A DNA stretch of 17,139 nucleotides. Source: Lachnospiraceae bacterium (lineage in GTDB: Bacteria; Bacillota_A; Clostridia; Lachnospirales; Lachnospiraceae). A model generated the notes under the pieces. It was not told the DNA's origin and ran no database searches. It worked only from the letters and a program-made list of their open reading frames with translations. Of this stretch, positions 14,919 to 17,139 are shown piece after piece. The first letter of the stretch is position 1; each line of letters starts with the position of its first letter. The position numbers were made by a program, and so were the translations under genes. The stretch spans positions 1-17,139 of the forward strand of contig JAGAES010000101.1 in assembly GCA_017613055.1 (NCBI GenBank). The letters run 5' to 3'.

Positions 14919-14983
14919 TTTTGGTACCAAAAGCCCGCTAAAAACATGGTACCAAACCGTGCAACACAGAATTTTGGTACCGA
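14919..14983 (+). repeat. Three GGTACC-centred palindromic elements, candidate operator array
   Basis: Element 1 (14919-14932) is the perfect 14-bp palindrome TTTTGGTACCAAAA. Element 2 has CATGGTACCAAAC with core GGTACC at 14948-14953. Element 3 has ATTTTGGTACCGAAAG with core 14976-14981. Core centres are 25 and 28 bases apart. The cluster lies about 90-150 bases upstream of the -35 element of the next operon. Clustered near-identical palindromes in non-coding DNA suggest binding sites for a dimeric regulator; the protein is unknown. Confidence 0.6.
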
Positions 14984-15070
14984 AAGTTCCGGGAAAAGCG
15001 GCAGCAAATCAGGGAAACGGAGAATCCTGTGTTAAACTTGTGTAAAACCCCGGAATTCCCTTCGATTTCG

Positions 15071-15099
15071 TTTGCATTTTACGCGGTTTTATGTATAAT
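15071..15099 (+). promoter_or_regulatory. Promoter of the carboxyltransferase operon
   Basis: A consensus -10 TATAAT (15094-15099), preceded directly by TG, has TTTGCA (15071-15076) 17 bases upstream as a -35 element with four of six consensus bases. Transcription would start near 15106. Confidence 0.75.
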
Positions 15100-15169
15100 G
15101 GTATTTGGTGTAAATTGGGTTTGTCACGAAGAAGACCCTTTATGAATATACTTAGATGGAGGGCTGAAC

Positions 15170-16600
15170 ATGAGTGGTACAGCAAAATTGTCGGCAAAGG
15201 ATCGCATTATAACTTTGCTTGACGACAACAGTTTTGTTGAGATCGGCGCGCTTGTCACAAAGCGGAATACGGATTTCAACATGCAGCAGATGAGCGCTCC
15301 GGGCGACGGCATTGTGACCGGCTACGGTGTGATCAACGACAACCTGGTCTACGTTTACAGCCAGGATGCTTCTGCTCTTTCCGGAACCATCGGAGAGATG
15401 CACGCGAAGAAGATTGTAAACCTTTATCGCCTCGCTATGAAGACAGGCGCTCCCGTTATCGGTCTGATTGACTGCGCGGGGATCCGTCTGCAGGAAGCTT
15501 CCGACGCGCTTGCGGCGTTCGGACGTCTTTTCAAGGCCGAAGCGATGGCATCCGGTGTAATCCCGCAGATTACGGCGGTATTCGGAGATTGCGGCGGCGG
15601 ACTTGCCGTACTCGCCGAGATGAGCGATTTCGTATTCATGACGAAAGACGCCAAACTTTTTGTTACAGCTCCCAATGCAATAGCAGGCAACAACGAAGGC
15701 AAGCTTGACACGGCCTCCGCTTCCTATATGGAGACTTCCGGCGCCGTTGATTTCGTAGGCGAGGACGAGGTTTCCGTTTTGAACCGCATCCGTGACCTTG
15801 TGGACATTCTTCCCGTGAACAACGAGGATGAGTGCGTAGAAGAGTGCACGGACGATTTGAACCGTGCAACGGCTCTTTATGATGACGAGATTGCAGATCC
15901 GGCGGCAGCCCTTGCGGATCTTTCCGATAACGGCTCTTTCGTAGAAGTGAAGGCCGGATATGCTCCGGAGATGGTTACCGGTTTCATTAAGCTGAACGGC
16001 GCAACCGTCGGCGCAATCGGAAACCGTACCGCTCTTACGGACGGCAAGGACAAGAAAAAGTTCGACGCGCTTCTTACCGCGGCGGGATGCTACAAGGCAG
16101 CCGCTTTCGTAAACTACTGCGACGCTTTCGGAATTCCGGTTCTGACGCTTAGTAACGTTGCCGGTTACAGCAAGAGCGCTTCCGATGCGAAGTCAATCGC
16201 TACGGCTTCCGCCAAGATGGCGTTCGCATTTGCCGGAGCAACCGTTCCGAAGATCAACGTGGTTACCGGCAAGTCCTACGGCACCGCTTATGCGGCGTTC
16301 AACAGTAAGTCGCTCGGAGCGGATATGGAATTCGCCCTTACGGGTGCCGAGATCGGTACGATGGATGCGAAGCTTGCCGCTCAGATTGTATATGCCGGCG
16401 AGGTCGGCACCGAAGAAGCGTTAAATGCCAAGGCCGCCGAGTATCAGAAGGAAGCCAACAGCGTCGAGAACGCCGCGAAGAGAGGCTATGTGGACGCGAT
16501 TATTTCCGCTTCGGAAGTACGTGCACAGGTTATCTACGCATTTGAAATGCTCAGCACCAAGAGAGAGCTTCGGCCTGCTAAGAAGCACGGCACGGTTTAA
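15170..16600 (+). CDS. Biotin-dependent carboxyltransferase / acyl-CoA decarboxylase alpha-like subunit
   Basis: A 476-residue carboxyl transferase of the PccB/MmdA/GcdA superfamily, which moves CO2 between an acyl-CoA (or related substrate) and carboxybiotin. Two crotonase-like halves are visible. The N half has GTIGEMHAKKIV, DCAGIRLQEA at 101-110, ASGVIPQI and GDCGGGLAVLAE at 139-150. The C half has GNR, FGIPVLTLSNVAGY, VPKINVVTGKSYGTAYAA and GAEIGTMDAKLAAQI. It is somewhat shorter than typical MmdA (about 510 residues) and departs from family consensus: CAGIR replaces the usual SGGAR-type block, and LTGAEIGTMDA replaces the usual PTAEIAVMGA. GGAGGG (15158-15163) precedes ATG 15170. The OadG-like and biotin carrier genes that follow suggest a sodium-translocating decarboxylase complex. 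Methylmalonyl-CoA, glutaconyl-CoA and other substrates remain possible. Confidence 0.8.
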   Translation: MSGTAKLSAKDRIITLLDDNSFVEIGALVTKRNTDFNMQQMSAPGDGIVTGYGVINDNLVYVYSQDASALSGTIGEMHAKKIVNLYRLAMKTGAPVIGLIDCAGIRLQEASDALAAFGRLFKAEAMASGVIPQITAVFGDCGGGLAVLAEMSDFVFMTKDAKLFVTAPNAIAGNNEGKLDTASASYMETSGAVDFVGEDEVSVLNRIRDLVDILPVNNEDECVEECTDDLNRATALYDDEIADPAAALADLSDNGSFVEVKAGYAPEMVTGFIKLNGATVGAIGNRTALTDGKDKKKFDALLTAAGCYKAAAFVNYCDAFGIPVLTLSNVAGYSKSASDAKSIATASAKMAFAFAGATVPKINVVTGKSYGTAYAAFNSKSLGADMEFALTGAEIGTMDAKLAAQIVYAGEVGTEEALNAKAAEYQKEANSVENAAKRGYVDAIISASEVRAQVIYAFEMLSTKRELRPAKKHGTV

Positions 16601-16615
16601 TCGGAGGGCGAAGCA

Positions 16616-16954
16616 ATGATTAGTGTGATTTTCGGTATTTCCGCGAAGACCATGGGCAGAGCGGGACTGAATACGGCACTCGGCATCGGCATCGTGTTCA
16701 TGATGCTGATCATCATCAGCTGTATCATTTCCCTTTTGAAGCTCGCCAATCGTCCGCAGAAAGCGGCCCCGGCAGCACCTGCACCCGCACCTGCACCGGC
16801 CGCAGTCAGCGAAACGGATGATCTTGAATTGATTGCCGTTATCTCGGCAGCAATCTGCGCTTACGAACAGGCGCAGGGCAATGCGGTTAGTTCGGACAGC
16901 CTGGTTGTCCGCTCCATTCGTAAAGTGAACAAATCAAAATGGCAGAATGCCTGA
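16616..16954 (+). CDS. OadG/MmdD-family small membrane subunit of a decarboxylase sodium pump
   Basis: A 112-residue protein with a short N terminus, one strong membrane helix (about 22-43, GIGIVFMMLIIISCIISLL), an Ala/Pro-rich flexible linker (about 50-63), and a small cytoplasmic domain beginning DDLELIAVISAAICAYEQA. This is the layout of the gamma subunit OadG and delta subunit MmdD, which hold the carboxyltransferase and membrane parts of sodium-pumping decarboxylases together. GGAGGG (16603-16608) is seven bases before the ATG. It lies 15 bases after the carboxyltransferase and 13 bases before the biotin carrier gene, so these form one operon. The RSIRKVNKSKWQNA end resembles the C-terminal basic-aromatic segment of this family. 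The exact complex depends on the substrate of the alpha subunit. Confidence 0.8.
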   Translation: MISVIFGISAKTMGRAGLNTALGIGIVFMMLIIISCIISLLKLANRPQKAAPAAPAPAPAPAAVSETDDLELIAVISAAICAYEQAQGNAVSSDSLVVRSIRKVNKSKWQNA

Positions 16955-16967
16955 TTAGGAGGATAAA

Positions 16968-17139
16968 ATGAAGAATTATACGATTACGGTTAACGGCAAT
17001 GTTTATGAAGTTACGGTTGAGGAAGCAGACGGCGCAGTAAGCGCACCGGCTGCGGCAGCTCCGAAGGCAGCTCCCAAGGCGGCTCCGAAGGCAGCGGCTC
17101 CCGCAGGCGCACAGGGCAGCGTTAAGATTACCGCTCCCA
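16968..17139 (+). CDS. Biotin carboxyl carrier protein, 3'-truncated by window edge
   Basis: The first 57 residues are visible. MKNYTITVNGNVYEVTVEE is the typical N-terminal beta segment of decarboxylase biotin carriers (MmdC/GcdC type). An Ala/Pro/Lys linker with repeated APKA units (about 26-46) follows, and then SVKITAP, the beginning of the biotinyl domain. The biotinylated lysine (AMKM motif) would lie beyond the window. AGGAGG (16957-16962) is five bases before ATG 16968. The product would carry the carboxyl group from the carboxyltransferase to a membrane beta subunit, which I expect just downstream but cannot see. Confidence 0.87.
   Translation, partial: MKNYTITVNGNVYEVTVEEADGAVSAPAAAAPKAAPKAAPKAAAPAGAQGSVKITAP

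Larger units (their letters stand above)
14836..15169 (+). other. Gene-free region upstream of the carboxyltransferase operon
   Basis: These 334 bases contain no ORF with a ribosome binding site. The AT-rich part from about 14885 to 14985 carries three GGTACC-centred elements. A promoter follows at 15071-15099 and then a leader of about 65 bases before the operon. Within the leader, GGGTTT (15117-15122) can pair weakly with AGACCC (15133-15138). I recognise no known riboswitch or T-box motif. Confidence 0.6.

Noticed and set aside
14946..15035. Short ORF of 29 codons starting MVPNRATQNF, rich in Ser, Gly, Lys and Arg
   Set aside because: It has no ribosome binding site, lies over the GGTACC elements and shows no recognisable protein features.
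15040..15092. GTAAAACC and GGTTTTAT as a possible BirA (biotin) operator for the biotin-dependent operon
   Set aside because: The half-sites are more than 30 bases apart and diverge from the known BirA half-site, so the resemblance is too weak.

Overview
The window is a housekeeping stretch of a bacterial chromosome. Every gene I can support lies on the + strand, tightly packed, usually behind a strong GGAGG-type ribosome binding site. Gene content and order point to a fairly GC-rich member of the Clostridia, most likely Lachnospiraceae. The main reasons are an IspH-ribosomal protein S1 fusion, the plsX-acpP-rnc-smc-ftsY order, a GAAC-N4-GTTC LexA box of the Gram-positive type before recA, and a biotin-dependent sodium-pump-like decarboxylase operon. 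This placement is inference from recognised families; no search was run. I saw no tRNA, rRNA, CRISPR array, insertion sequence or prophage gene.

Bases 1-4543: the 3' part of pgsA (phosphatidylglycerophosphate synthase) overlaps by 8 bp a long ORF that joins, without any stop, a complete HI0933/BaiN-type flavoprotein and a complete cytidylate kinase. Next comes ispH fused to a four-S1-domain RpsA-like protein. A promoter-like element and a consensus ribosome binding site inside the fused gene could also produce the S1 part alone. A strong intrinsic terminator ends this block.

Bases 4567-11239: plsX, acpP, rnc, smc and ftsY link phospholipid synthesis, RNA processing, chromosome condensation and membrane-protein targeting. 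rnc and smc overlap by 20 bp. A perfect 26-bp palindrome sits between smc and ftsY, directly before the ftsY ribosome binding site, and a smaller palindromic element lies between acpP and rnc. A terminator follows ftsY.

Bases 11283-12735: a single gene for a polytopic membrane protein with a cytoplasmic HD-GYP domain, a cyclic-dinucleotide phosphodiesterase candidate, followed by a probable terminator.

Bases 12736-14835: recA, with a sigma-A-like promoter and a perfect LexA box in its leader, then a hairpin terminator or attenuator, then recX and a very strong terminator.

Bases 14836-17139: a gene-free stretch with three copies of a GGTACC-centred element, a good promoter, and the start of an operon. 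The operon encodes a divergent biotin-dependent carboxyltransferase, a one-membrane-span OadG/MmdD-like subunit, and the first 57 residues of a biotin carrier protein. The window ends before the biotinylation site and before any beta (membrane pump) subunit.
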